Assembly: GCF_001676705.1 (NCBI RefSeq)
Contig: NZ_CP016170.1
Coordinates: 5,022,001 to 5,086,000, forward strand
DNA: 64,000 nt
Reading direction: 5' to 3'
From: Bordetella bronchialis
GTDB taxonomy: Bacteria > Pseudomonadota > Gammaproteobacteria > Burkholderiales > Burkholderiaceae_B
Made by a program: the position numbers and the translations under genes
Notes under the pieces: model-generated
Database searches by the model: none
What the model was told of the DNA's origin: nothing
What the model saw: the letters and a program-made list of their open reading frames with translations, nothing else
In this document: positions 1-8,269 of the stretch, piece by piece
How positions within the stretch are numbered: the stretch's first letter is position 1
Layout: each line of letters opens with the position of its first letter

Positions 1-2
1 AA

Positions 3-395
3 GGCGTGCTGACGGGCCGCATGACGATAGAACGCTTCGTCGCCGTGACGTCCACCAATCATGCGCGCACCTATGGCCTGCATCCGCGCAAGGGCACCAT
101 CGCCGTCGGCGCCGATGCCGACATCGCGGTATGGAACCCCGAACGCGAAGTGCGCGTCAGCGCGGGCATGCTGCACGATCAGGTCGGCTACACGCCCTAC
201 GAGGGCCGCACGCTGTGCGGCTGGCCGGAGATCGTCACCAGCCGCGGCCGCATCGTCGTGCGCGACGGCAGCCTGCATGCCGAGCGGGGCAGCGGCCGGT
301 TCCTGAAGCGCGGCACCCCGGAACCCGTGCTGCGCCAACGCCTGAACGGCAATCCCAACAGCATCATGCGCAAGGTCTTCGCCCCGGGCGCCTGA
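3..395 (+). CDS. Dihydropyrimidinase / D-hydantoinase family amidohydrolase, C-terminal part (5' end outside window)
   Basis: The reading frame is open from the first bases, so the start codon lies upstream of the window. The 130 visible residues are the C-terminal end of a cyclic-amidohydrolase: a segment resembling TSTNHARTYGLHPRKG, then GADADIAVWNPE (the small beta-sandwich that closes the barrel), then a tail ending near RFLKRGTPEPV, as in hydantoinases and dihydropyrimidinases. These enzymes open cyclic ureides such as dihydropyrimidines or hydantoins in the cytoplasm. The metal-binding and catalytic residues lie upstream, so activity cannot be judged here. The amino-acid-type ABC importer that starts 90 bases later could import the substrate or recover the product; that link is inference. 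Allantoinase or another cyclic imidase is an alternative. Confidence 0.8.
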   Translation, partial: GVLTGRMTIERFVAVTSTNHARTYGLHPRKGTIAVGADADIAVWNPEREVRVSAGMLHDQVGYTPYEGRTLCGWPEIVTSRGRIVVRDGSLHAERGSGRFLKRGTPEPVLRQRLNGNPNSIMRKVFAPGA

Positions 396-484
396 CGGCG
401 CCAGGGGTTTTCACGCAACGACATGCCTGCACCCAGGCCTGCGAACCGCCCTGCATCGACGCCGCCCTTACCGAGGACCGACCC

Positions 485-1336
485 ATGATACGAACCGCCT
501 TCCCATCCCTGGCCGCCTGCCTGGCCGGCGCCTTGTTCGCCGTTGCCTGCGCCGGTCCAGCCTGGAGCGCCCCGCCGCTGGTCACGGGCGTGGATGCCAC
601 CTTCGCGCCGCACGCCATGCCCAAGCTGGGAGGCGGGCTTCAGGGTTTCAATATCGACCTGGGAGAGGCCCTGGCCAGGCAGCTGGGCACGACCATCACC
701 ATCGAAGGCACGGAATACTCGGCGCTGATACCCGGCCTGAACGCGAAGAAGTACGACTTCGTGCTGGCGCCGACCACGGCCACGCCCGAACGCGCCAAAT
801 CGCTGCTGTTCTCCGAAGGCTATCTCAACACCGACTACACCTTCCTGGTCGCAAAGTCCAAGCCGGACATCGCGGGACTGCAGGACCTGAAGGGCAAGAC
901 CATCGCCGTCAACAAGGGCTCGGCCTATGAAAACTGGGCCCATGACAATGCAGCCAAGTACGGCTTCAAGTACGACGTCTACGCCACCAACGCCGACGCG
1001 GTGCAGGCGGTGCAGTCGGGCCGCGCGGACGCCAACCTGGCCGGCAATACCGTCAGTGCCTGGGCGGCCAAGCAGAACCCGGCGGTAAAGACCAGCTACA
1101 CCATCCAGACCGGCCTGGTCTGGGCCCTGGCCTTCCGCAAGGACGACCAGGCCGGCCGCGACAAGGTCTCCACCGCGCTGAAATGCCTGAAGCAAAACGG
1201 CACGGTCTCCAGGCTGGCGCAGAAGTGGTTCGGGTTCACCCCCGCGCCCGGCTCGGCCGCCGCGACCGTCGGCGAAGGCCAGGGCGTGCCCGGCCTGGAA
1301 GGCTACGACGCCACGCCCGTCAAACCGAACTGCTGA
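485..1336 (+). CDS. Polar amino-acid-type ABC transporter, periplasmic substrate-binding protein
   Basis: A 283-residue protein with an N-terminal signal peptide (hydrophobic stretch about residues 7-27, cleavage near AWS-A). It then shows the bacterial extracellular solute-binding family 3 pattern: GVDATFAPHA, GFNIDLGEALARQLG, and LKGKTIAVNKGSAYENW, and ends after an NGTVSRLAQKWFG-like segment. It should bind an amino acid or small polar solute in the periplasm and deliver it to the permeases encoded downstream. The ATG at 485 is chosen because it directly precedes the signal peptide. The ATPase and two permeases follow in the same direction. The ligand is unknown; the hydantoinase upstream hints at a ureide or carbamoyl amino acid, which is inference. 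Confidence 0.9.
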   Translation: MIRTAFPSLAACLAGALFAVACAGPAWSAPPLVTGVDATFAPHAMPKLGGGLQGFNIDLGEALARQLGTTITIEGTEYSALIPGLNAKKYDFVLAPTTATPERAKSLLFSEGYLNTDYTFLVAKSKPDIAGLQDLKGKTIAVNKGSAYENWAHDNAAKYGFKYDVYATNADAVQAVQSGRADANLAGNTVSAWAAKQNPAVKTSYTIQTGLVWALAFRKDDQAGRDKVSTALKCLKQNGTVSRLAQKWFGFTPAPGSAAATVGEGQGVPGLEGYDATPVKPNC

Positions 1337-1346
1337 AGGGAAGGGC

Positions 1347-1424
1347 CCACCCCCAAGCGCTCCGCGCTCCCCCCGAGGGAAACACCCACCCCCGAAGCGC
1401 TCCGCGCTCCCCCCTCGAGGGGGC
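1347..1424. repeat. Two imperfect direct copies of a GC-rich intergenic repeat
   Basis: The block CCCACCCCCAAGCGCTCCGC begins at about 1347 and recurs with one inserted G at about 1386. Each copy carries AGCGCTCCGCGCTCCCCCC, and the second adds a palindromic CCCCTCGAGGGGG at about 1411-1423. Both lie between the receptor gene and the ATPase gene. Similar GC-rich elements are frequent in Burkholderiales intergenic DNA (general knowledge, not searched here). A role in transcript attenuation between receptor and membrane components is possible but unproven. Confidence 0.6.
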
Positions 1425-1505
1425 GACGCCTGTGGACCGGCGAAGCCGGCTCCACGGCGTCCCCGATCGAGGGGCACTCGATTCTTGCGGTATGTCTGGT
1501 TATGG

Positions 1506-2303
1506 ATGACTGATATGGAACGTCCCATCTTGCGGGTTGTGGGTCTGCACAAGTCCTACGGGAAGAACGAGGTCTTGAAGGGCGTGGACCTGGATGTGCG
1601 GCGGGGCGAGCTGGTGTTCGTGATCGGGCCGTCGGGCTCCGGCAAGAGCAGCCTGCTGCGCTGCTGCAATCGCCTGGAGACGGTCACGGCGGGGCAGATC
1701 GTGGTGGACGGCGACGAGATCACCGCGCATGGGGCCGACCTGAACCGTATCCGGCAGAACATCGGCATGGTGTTCCAGCACTTCAACCTGTACCGGCACA
1801 TGACGGCGCTGGGCAATGTCACGCTGGCGCTGCGCAAGGTGCAGAAGCTGGGCCGCGCGGAAGCGGACCGGCGCGGGCTGGAGGCGCTGCGCCGCGTGGG
1901 CATGGCGGATCGCGGCGATGCCTATCCGGACCAGTTGTCGGGCGGACAGCAGCAGCGCGTGGGCATCGCCCGCGCGCTGGCGCTGCGCCCCAAGATCGTG
2001 CTGTTCGACGAACCGACCAGCGCGCTGGACCCCGAACTGGTGGGCGGCGTGCTCAACGTCATGCGCGAACTCAAGGGCGACGGCATGACCATGGTGGTGG
2101 TCAGCCACGAAATGGCCTTCGCCCGCGCCGCCGCCGACCGCGTCGTCTTCATGGATGGCGGCGCGATCGTGGAGCAAGGTCCGCCGGAACAGGTCTTCGG
2201 CGCGCCCACGCACCCGCGCACGCGCAGCTTCCTGGCCCGCATGGCCGATCCCGGCGCCGGCGGCACGGGCGGCCCGGACGGCGCCGAAGCACGAGCGGCA
2301 TGA
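1506..2303 (+). CDS. Polar amino-acid ABC transporter ATP-binding protein (GlnQ/HisP type)
   Basis: A 265-residue ABC ATPase that powers the importer. Visible motifs are Walker A GPSGSGKSS, Q-loop MVFQHFNLY, signature LSGGQQQR, Walker B IVLFDEPTSALDPE and switch histidine VVSHEM. The order and length match the GlnQ/HisP/ArtP class. I start at ATG 1506 (MTDMERPILRV); ATG 1515 is nearly as good, and a TTG at 1485 would add seven residues lying in the repeat-flanked leader. The gene follows the receptor gene after about 170 bases of repeat-containing DNA and precedes the two permease genes, as expected for this family. Confidence 0.92.
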   Translation: MTDMERPILRVVGLHKSYGKNEVLKGVDLDVRRGELVFVIGPSGSGKSSLLRCCNRLETVTAGQIVVDGDEITAHGADLNRIRQNIGMVFQHFNLYRHMTALGNVTLALRKVQKLGRAEADRRGLEALRRVGMADRGDAYPDQLSGGQQQRVGIARALALRPKIVLFDEPTSALDPELVGGVLNVMRELKGDGMTMVVVSHEMAFARAAADRVVFMDGGAIVEQGPPEQVFGAPTHPRTRSFLARMADPGAGGTGGPDGAEARAA

Positions 2304-2355
2304 ATTCCACGCGGGACACGCCTCGCCAAGGAAAACGCCGCGCACCGGAAACGCC

Positions 2356-3033
2356 ATGGATCTGAAAGCCTTCGCCTTCTCCTTCTTCAATGCCGACGTC
2401 GCCTGGCGCTATCTGCCCGACATCCTGGCCGGCATGTGGGTCACCCTGCAACTGGGCGCCGCGGTGGCCGTCAGCGGACTGGCGCTGGGCTTCGTGCTGG
2501 CGTTGCTGCGCGCCCTGCACCTGCGCGTGCTGAATGCCGCCATCATTTGCTTCGCCGACATCCTGCGCGCCTTGCCGCCGCTGGTGGTCATCATGGTGCT
2601 GTTCTTCGCCTTCCCCTATATCAACCTGTCGATGTCCGCCTTCACGGCGACCTGGCTGTCCCTGACGCTGGTCCTGGCGGCATTCGCCGAAGAGATCTTC
2701 TGGGCCGGCATCCTGTCCGTGCCGCGCGGCCAGGCCGAGGCCGCCCGCGCCACCGGCCTCGGATGGCTGCAGACCATGCTCCATGTCGTCATGCCCCAGG
2801 CCGTGCGCCTGACCGTGGCGCCGCTGACGAACCGGCTCATCGCCATCACCAAGAGCACGGCGCTGGGCTCGGTGGTCGGCCTGAGCGAGGTCCTGAACAA
2901 CGCGCAATCGGCCAGCAGCAACGCCGGCAACGCCACGCCGCTGACCCTGGGCGCGATCGCCTGCCTGGCGATCTTCATTCCCGTCGTGCTGTTGGGACGG
3001 TGGGTGGAAACGCGCTTCCGTTGGAAGAGCTAG
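2356..3033 (+). CDS. Polar amino-acid ABC transporter permease (first)
   Basis: A 225-residue inner-membrane permease of the HisM/GlnP family. The N-terminal segment WRYLPDILAGMWVTLQLGAA opens the first helix. The coupling motif is of EAA type (VPRGQAEAARATGLGWLQT, about residues 117-135), followed by a VMPQAVRLTVAPLTN region. Several hydrophobic helices fill the rest. It pairs with the second permease to form the membrane channel. The start at 2356 is chosen because the membrane topology begins there, although the frame is open further upstream into the 3' end of the ATPase gene. Confidence 0.9.
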   Translation: MDLKAFAFSFFNADVAWRYLPDILAGMWVTLQLGAAVAVSGLALGFVLALLRALHLRVLNAAIICFADILRALPPLVVIMVLFFAFPYINLSMSAFTATWLSLTLVLAAFAEEIFWAGILSVPRGQAEAARATGLGWLQTMLHVVMPQAVRLTVAPLTNRLIAITKSTALGSVVGLSEVLNNAQSASSNAGNATPLTLGAIACLAIFIPVVLLGRWVETRFRWKS

Positions 3034-3133
3034 ATGCCGGGGCACCGGTCGATGGCTCGCGCGCAAGCCGGGATGGCCGCTGGCACGGGACGCGACCGGC
3101 AAGCACGCGGCACGACCCCGCCCACGCATATGA

Positions 3134-3157
3134 ACACGCACACGCACACGCACACGC
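3134..3157 (+). repeat. Hexanucleotide microsatellite (ACACGC)4
   Basis: Four perfect tandem copies of ACACGC occupy 3134-3157, ending 13 bases before the ATG of the second permease. The tract lies in the 137-base gap between the two permease genes. Slipped-strand changes here would alter the distance between any upstream ribosome-binding sequence and the start codon. No coding frame depends on the tract. Confidence 0.8.
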
Positions 3158-3170
3158 ATAGGCCGTGAAC

Positions 3171-3845
3171 ATGGATGAATTGCTGCAGAATTTCTTCAAC
3201 CTGGACATCTACCGCAGCGTGGCGCCCTACCTGCTGCAGGGCCTGGGCCGCACGCTGATGCTGTCGGCGATCGTGATCCCTGTCGGCCTGGCGTCCGGGC
3301 TGGCGATAGGCGTGCTGTCCATCACGCTGAAGCGGCGCTGGGCGCGCTTTCTGCTGGCCGCCTACATCGATTTCTTCCGCGCGCTACCGCCGCTGGTGTT
3401 GTTGATCTTCATCTACTTCGGCGCGCCCTTCCTGGGCCTGGACCTGCCAAAGCTGCTCGCCGTGGCCATCGGCTTCATGCTGAATAACTCTTCCTACTAC
3501 GGCGAGGTCTTCCGCGCCGGGCTGGAAAGCGTGCCGCGCGGCCAGATCGAGGCCGCCCGCTCCACCGGCCTGAGCGCCGCGCAGACGCTCTGGCATATAC
3601 AAATCCCGCAGGCCACGCGCAACGTCATGCCGGACCTGATCAGCAACACGCTGGAAGTCGTGAAGCTGACCACGCTGGCCAGCGCGGTCGCCTTGCCGGA
3701 GCTGCTGCGTGTCGCGCGCGACGCGCAGTCGCTGGTGTACAACCCTTCTCCCATCGTGCTGGCGGCGCTGTTCTACCTGGCGCTGCTGTGGCCGGTGGTG
3801 CGGCTGTTGAGCCGTCTGGAACATCGGCATATCGCGCCGCGTTGA
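3171..3845 (+). CDS. Polar amino-acid ABC transporter permease (second)
   Basis: A 224-residue permease with the same fold as its upstream partner. The N terminus reads MDELLQNFFNLDIYRSV and the EAA loop is VPRGQIEAARSTGLSAAQT (about residues 121-139), followed by QIPQATRNVMPDLISNTLE. The two permeases probably form a heterodimer. I use ATG 3171; a GTG at 3165 would add two residues. No convincing ribosome-binding site is visible because the leader is the ACACGC repeat. The 3' 206 bases overlap the end of the convergent lactonase-family gene, which is unusual. Confidence 0.9.
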   Translation: MDELLQNFFNLDIYRSVAPYLLQGLGRTLMLSAIVIPVGLASGLAIGVLSITLKRRWARFLLAAYIDFFRALPPLVLLIFIYFGAPFLGLDLPKLLAVAIGFMLNNSSYYGEVFRAGLESVPRGQIEAARSTGLSAAQTLWHIQIPQATRNVMPDLISNTLEVVKLTTLASAVALPELLRVARDAQSLVYNPSPIVLAALFYLALLWPVVRLLSRLEHRHIAPR

Positions 3846-4824
3846 ACCCACGGCGGCCAGGCGCCGCGACGCACGCACGCGGGCAGCACGCACAGCCCGG
3901 CGCCGGCCCGTGCGAGAACAGCCGCAGCCCCGGCGCCGGCAGCTCCGCTTCCAGGACGGTTCCGCTAGCGGACTCCGTCATCACCAGCCGCGACGTGCCT
4001 GGCCGGTAGGCGATGTTCGTAACGGTGCCGCCCATGGGGCTGCGGACGAAATGCGTCACGTCGCCATTGGGCGCCACCAGGAAGGCGCCACCCAGGCTGG
4101 CATGCGCGACCGCCAGTCGGTTGTCCGCATCCACCGCCAGCCCGTCGGGACCGCTGGTGCCGAAGAAGGTCCGGAAGGCCCCGACCTTGGACAGGGATCC
4201 ATCCGCCAGCAAGGGCCCGCGCCAGACAGAATTGCCTCGCGTAACGGCGGTGTAGAGGAAGGCCTGGTCGCGGTCCAGGGCGATGCCATTGGGGCTGGGC
4301 ACATTGTCCAGCAGGCGATCCAGCTTGCCGGACGGCGACAGCCGGTACACGCGCCCCGTGGGATCGTGCAGGCCGGTCTGTCCCTGGTCGGTGAAATAGA
4401 GATTGCCCGCGGCATCGAAGGTCAGGTCGTTGGGCCCCTTGAAGCCTTCGGAATTCCGGTGGCCCAGCGGCGTATCGATGGCGCCGGTCTTCGGGTCCAG
4501 GCGCAGGATGCCGCGCCGGTAGTCGGCGATCCACAGCCTGCCGTCGGCATGGATGGCGATGCCATTGGGCCAGCCGTCGTACTCGGCGACCAGCTCCCAG
4601 TCCAGCGTCGGGCCGATGCGGAAGATCCTTCCGTACGGAATGTCGGTGACATACAGGTTGCCGTCACGGTCGAAGCTCGGCCCTTCCAGGAAGCAATCGA
4701 CACGATGGCCGGGCTTGTTGGCCGCGGCCCAGGCGTTGTCGCGGGCGTCGCGGAAGCGGTCCGGCAGCCGCGTCAAGGGACGGGCCTCGATCACCTGCGG
4801 GGGTGTAAAACTCATGTTCCACAT
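3640..4824 (-). CDS. SMP-30/gluconolactonase/LRE-like family protein with a non-conserved C-terminal tail
   Basis: A 394-residue frame. Residues 1 to about 306 form a six-bladed propeller of the SMP-30 type, with repeated blades such as EGPSFDRDGNLYVTDIPYGR, GWPNGIAIHADGRLWIAD, GPNDLTFDAAGNLYFTD, SPNGIALDRDQAFLYTA and GPDGLAVDADNRLAVAH. The conserved E/N/D metal-ligand positions are present. Such enzymes hydrolyse sugar lactones. The last 88 residues are Ala/Arg/Pro-rich and run antisense to the 3' end of the convergent permease gene, so a lost stop codon or late frameshift is likely. The gene is last in a minus-strand catabolic run; the ATG at 4824 has an upstream GGAAA. The substrate is unknown. 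Confidence 0.82.
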   Translation of the reverse strand: MWNMSFTPPQVIEARPLTRLPDRFRDARDNAWAAANKPGHRVDCFLEGPSFDRDGNLYVTDIPYGRIFRIGPTLDWELVAEYDGWPNGIAIHADGRLWIADYRRGILRLDPKTGAIDTPLGHRNSEGFKGPNDLTFDAAGNLYFTDQGQTGLHDPTGRVYRLSPSGKLDRLLDNVPSPNGIALDRDQAFLYTAVTRGNSVWRGPLLADGSLSKVGAFRTFFGTSGPDGLAVDADNRLAVAHASLGGAFLVAPNGDVTHFVRSPMGGTVTNIAYRPGTSRLVMTESASGTVLEAELPAPGLRLFSHGPAPGCACCPRACVAAPGRRGFNAARYADVPDGSTAAPPATAAPGRTAPPARWEKGCTPATARRARHAAAPARRPRWPAWSASRLPACC

Positions 4825-4862
4825 ATCGGTTTCCAGCTATATCGGTCTTCCGGCGCGGCGGA

Positions 4863-5969
4863 TCATGCCGCCAGGCGCTTTTCCACATCGCGGTCCAGCT
4901 CCAGGCCCCAGCCCGGCCCGTCCGGCAGCTTAAGCCGGCCGCCGGCGATGGCCGGCCGATTGGCCACCAGCGCGTGGTAAAGGGGATCGCGATCCGGCTG
5001 CATCACCTCCACGCCCACGCCGTTGGGCACGGACGCCGCCAGCATCGCGCCCACTTGCGGCTCCAGGTGCGAGAGCACGCCCACGCCATGCGCCTGCGCC
5101 AGCGCCGCCACCTTGCGCCAGGCGGTGGGGCCGCCGCCCCAGCTGGGATCGTAATTGCAGATGTCGATGGCGCCCGCCGCCATCAGCTCGCGGCATCCGG
5201 CCACGCTGATCTCGCTCTGGCCCGCGCAGATCGGGATGGGCACCGTGCGGCGCAGGCGCGCCAGGTCCTGGCGGTCGTTGGACCAGTAGCAGGGTTCCTC
5301 CAGCCAGAAGATGTCCAGCGGCTCGACCAGCCGCGCAAAGGCCAGCGCCTGCTCGTAGCTCCAGCCCTGGTTGGGATCCGGCATCAAGCGGAAACCCGGC
5401 CCCGCGCCATCGCGCGCGGCACGCACGCGTTCGGCATCGGCCTGCGGCGACAAGGCGCCCACCTTCAGCTTGCAGCCGGCGAAACCCTGTTCGCGCAGCG
5501 CGGCCATTTCGCGCGCGACCGCGCCCAGATCGTCCTCGGCGCGGTAATAACCGCCCATGGCATAGGCGGGCACCTCGTCGGCATAGCCGCCCCACATCCG
5601 GTGCAGCGGCACGTTCAGCGCCTTGCCCACCGCATCCCACAGTGCCGCGTCGATGCAGGCGATGGCGCGTATCGCCATGCGGCGGTCGCGCAGGATATCG
5701 CGCGTGGCGGGCTGCATCGCCTGCCAGCAGGCCTCTACCAGGAAGGCATCGCGGCCGATCAGCAGCGGCGCGAGTTCGTCGCGGATCAGCCGCAGGATTT
5801 CCGCCTGGCCGGTGTCCTCGTTATTGCCGAAACACTCCCCCACCACGCCCTGGTCGGTATACACGCGCGTGAGCACCGTGCAGCGATGCGTGATCAGGGC
5901 GGTGGCGGCCTTCAGCGGCCGGGGCAGCGGCATCCGCAACGGGATGGCCTCGATACGTTCTATGCGCAT
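4863..5969 (-). CDS. Mandelate racemase / muconate lactonizing enzyme family protein
   Basis: A 368-residue enolase-superfamily enzyme. Visible catalytic elements are KLK in CKLKVG (Lys base), the first metal ligand in PDPNQGW, the second in FWLEEP, a third acidic position in CAGQSE, and a His in LSHLEPQ. The His/Lys arrangement suggests the mandelate-racemase subgroup, whose members racemise acids or dehydrate sugar acids. The ATG at 5969 is preceded by AAGGAG ten bases upstream and starts MRIERIEAIPLRMP, the usual family N terminus. The frame stays open upstream, but that extra sequence has no family character. The lactonase gene next door suggests a sugar-acid or aldonolactone route (inference). 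Confidence 0.88.
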   Translation of the reverse strand: MRIERIEAIPLRMPLPRPLKAATALITHRCTVLTRVYTDQGVVGECFGNNEDTGQAEILRLIRDELAPLLIGRDAFLVEACWQAMQPATRDILRDRRMAIRAIACIDAALWDAVGKALNVPLHRMWGGYADEVPAYAMGGYYRAEDDLGAVAREMAALREQGFAGCKLKVGALSPQADAERVRAARDGAGPGFRLMPDPNQGWSYEQALAFARLVEPLDIFWLEEPCYWSNDRQDLARLRRTVPIPICAGQSEISVAGCRELMAAGAIDICNYDPSWGGGPTAWRKVAALAQAHGVGVLSHLEPQVGAMLAASVPNGVGVEVMQPDRDPLYHALVANRPAIAGGRLKLPDGPGWGLELDRDVEKRLAA

Positions 5970-6096
5970 GGCGTCTCCTTGTGTCCTTCCAACCATGGCG
6001 TGGCGGCATCGCGCCGCGAGGGACGTCCCCGCCACGCCGACGGGCCGCGGCAGCGGCAAGGCCCGCTCGATGGCCCCGTGCCGCGTCACGCACGGT

Positions 6097-6951
6097 TCAG
6101 CCCTGGCGTCCGTCCAGCGCTTCCGGCGGCAGCGGACGCGGCGGATGCCCGTCGTAAAGCGGGATGTACTGTCGCGGGATGGGCCCCTTGTTGCGGCCGC
6201 CCTGGCGCGTCTGTTCCCAGGCGTGCGCCAGGATGCCGACCGAACGCGACAGGCAGAACAGGCCGCGCGCCAGCGGCGCGGGAAAGCCCAGCTCGGCATA
6301 GATCACCGCCGTCGCCCCGTCGATGTTCATGGGGATGGTCCTGCCCTTGCGCGCGGCCAGTTCGGCCTCGATGGCACGCGCGATGGCGGCGTACCGGCCA
6401 CCGACCTCGCCCGCCCGCGCGGCCTCGTCGACCAGCGCAAGCAGCCGCGGCGCGCGCGGATCGACCGGATGGAAGCGATGCCCGAAGCCGGATACGAACT
6501 TCCCGTGGTTCTCGATATACGTGTCCAGCGCGCCCTGCACGGCCGCGTCGCGCGACACGCCCTGGTCCATGCGCGCCGCCACGTCCTCATACAGTTCTAC
6601 CGCCTGTTCGCCGGCGCCGCCATGCACGTCGCCCAGCACGTTGACCGCGGAGGCCATGGCGTTGTTCAGGCCGACGCCGCAGGTGGCCGCCATGCGCGCG
6701 ATGGCGATGCTGGGCGCCTGCGGCCCGTGGTCCACGCCCGCCATCAAGGCCGCATCCAGCAGCCTGCCCTGGCCCGGCGTGGGCAGCTCGCCGCGCAGCA
6801 TCAGCCAGGCCATCTGCGCGAACCGCACATTGCCGATCAAGTCCTCGATGGCATAGCCGTGGTAGCGGATCACCCCGGGCCGCATGTCGGTGATGCCGGT
6901 GTGCCACCACTTGCGGCTTTCCAGTCCTTCGTTCGTGTCGTTATCGCTCAT
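6097..6951 (-). CDS. Citrate-synthase-like lyase (annotated as citryl-CoA lyase in related organisms)
   Basis: A 284-residue, short citrate-synthase-superfamily protein. The catalytic triad is recognisable as His110 (VHGGAGE), His158 (GFGHRFHPVDPRAP) and Asp211 (MNIDGA). Small proteins of this type are usually called citryl-CoA lyases and cleave or form a C-C bond between an acyl-CoA and an oxo-acid. It sits between a CaiB CoA-transferase gene and an enolase-superfamily gene, so the likely substrate is a CoA thioester made by the transferase. A true housekeeping citrate synthase is unlikely, because it is about 150 residues short and lies in a catabolic cluster. Confidence 0.8.
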   Translation of the reverse strand: MSDNDTNEGLESRKWWHTGITDMRPGVIRYHGYAIEDLIGNVRFAQMAWLMLRGELPTPGQGRLLDAALMAGVDHGPQAPSIAIARMAATCGVGLNNAMASAVNVLGDVHGGAGEQAVELYEDVAARMDQGVSRDAAVQGALDTYIENHGKFVSGFGHRFHPVDPRAPRLLALVDEAARAGEVGGRYAAIARAIEAELAARKGRTIPMNIDGATAVIYAELGFPAPLARGLFCLSRSVGILAHAWEQTRQGGRNKGPIPRQYIPLYDGHPPRPLPPEALDGRQG

Positions 6952-6984
6952 CTCGCACCTGTTCGTCCTTGTGCCCGGTGCGCG

Positions 6985-8184
6985 TCAGATCGCGCCCTGG
7001 TCCTTTAGTTGCCGTATGTCTTCCGGGGTATATCCCAGCTCCGCCAATAGCGTTTCATTGTGCTGGCCCAGTGTCGGCGGCGGGCTGTCCACCGCCGGCG
7101 CCGCGCCGTCCAGTTTGAAGCCCGTGCGCACCACGCGCACGTCGCGTCCCACGCCGGGCACATCCGGGAAGGTCGCCACCATGCCGCGTTCGCGGACCTG
7201 AGGATGGGCCAGGGCCTGCTCCACCGTGTACACGGGGCCGGAGGGCACGCCCGCCTGCGTCAGCAGCGGCCACCACTCCTGCGCGCCGCGCGCGGCCAGG
7301 GCCGACTCCAGTTCGGCCTTCAGGGCATAGCGGTTGCGCAGCCGGGCATGCCGTTCGGCGTAATCGGGATGCGCGGGCAGATCCTCGCGGCCCACGACGC
7401 GGCACAGTGCCTCGAACTGCTCTTGCTTGTTCGCGGCAATGTTCAGAAGGCCTTCGCCCGTGCGGAAGGTGCCCGAGGGACTGGCGGTGATGTTCTCGTT
7501 GCCCATGGGCCCGGGCTGGCGTCCGGCAACCAGATAGTTGGACACGGCCCAGCCCATCGTCGCCATCGTGGCTTCCAGCATGGACACATCGATGAAGCGC
7601 GCCTGCGTGCGGGGCCGCTCCGCCAACGCCGCCGCCACGGCGAATGCCGCCGTCATGCCGCCTATGGTGTCGGCGATGGGATACCCCACACGGTAGGGCG
7701 CCGTCTCGGCGTCGCCGGTAATGCTCATCACGCCCGACATGCCCTGGATGATCTGGTCGTAGGCGGGATAGTCGCGCAGCGGTCCCTCCTGCCCGAAACC
7801 CGAGATCGCGCAGTAGACCAGGTCGGGACGATGCTCGCGCAGCACCTCGAAGCCCAGGCCCAGCCGCTTCATTACGCCGGGGCGGAAGTTCTCCACCAGC
7901 ACGTCCGCGCCGCGTACCAGGCGCAGGAAAAGCTCCTTGCCGGCGGCATGCTTCAGGTTCACCGATATTGAGCGCTTGCCCGCGTTCTGCGCCAGGAACG
8001 AGACGCCCATATGGGCCTTGTTCAGGTCCGCATCCGCCCCCAGCTGGCGCGCCAGGTCGCCGCTGCCGGGCGTTTCCACCTTGATGACGTCGGCGCCCAT
8101 ATGGGCCAGTTGATGACAGCAGAACGGGCCCGCCAGCACGTTGGTCAGGTCCAGGACGCGTATTCCTGCCAGGGGCTTGGACAT
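6985..8184 (-). CDS. CaiB/BaiF (class III) CoA-transferase
   Basis: A 399-residue protein with the class III CoA-transferase signature: N-terminal MSKPLAGIRVLDLTNVLAGP, GADVIKVE, then VENFRPGVMKRLGLG, YCAISGFGQEGP and YDQIIQGMSG. The usual catalytic Asp is in the DVSMLEATMA segment. The reaction moves CoA from a donor acyl-CoA to a carboxylic acid in the cytoplasm. The start at 8184 is fixed by the family N terminus; upstream in-frame sequence is a short GC-rich repeat. It probably activates the acid bound by one of the two Bug receptors encoded upstream for the lyase and hydratase of the same run. The acid itself is not identifiable. Confidence 0.92.
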   Translation of the reverse strand: MSKPLAGIRVLDLTNVLAGPFCCHQLAHMGADVIKVETPGSGDLARQLGADADLNKAHMGVSFLAQNAGKRSISVNLKHAAGKELFLRLVRGADVLVENFRPGVMKRLGLGFEVLREHRPDLVYCAISGFGQEGPLRDYPAYDQIIQGMSGVMSITGDAETAPYRVGYPIADTIGGMTAAFAVAAALAERPRTQARFIDVSMLEATMATMGWAVSNYLVAGRQPGPMGNENITASPSGTFRTGEGLLNIAANKQEQFEALCRVVGREDLPAHPDYAERHARLRNRYALKAELESALAARGAQEWWPLLTQAGVPSGPVYTVEQALAHPQVRERGMVATFPDVPGVGRDVRVVRTGFKLDGAAPAVDSPPPTLGQHNETLLAELGYTPEDIRQLKDQGAI

Positions 8185-8220
8185 GTGGAGTTTCCTCTTT
8201 ACGTTGCGACAATGCGGCGA

Positions 8221-8249
8221 CCGGCGATCCGGCGGCCGGCGATCCGGCG
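8221..8249. repeat. Two tandem copies of CCGGCGATCCGGCG
   Basis: The 14-mer CCGGCGATCCGGCG occurs at 8221-8234 and 8236-8249, a 15-base period. It sits in the 85-base gap between the receptor gene ending at 8270 and the CoA-transferase start at 8184. The period equals that of the larger minisatellite at 12281-12370. No function can be assigned. Confidence 0.6.
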
Positions 8250-8269
8250 CGCCGTCTTCCATGGCCGTG

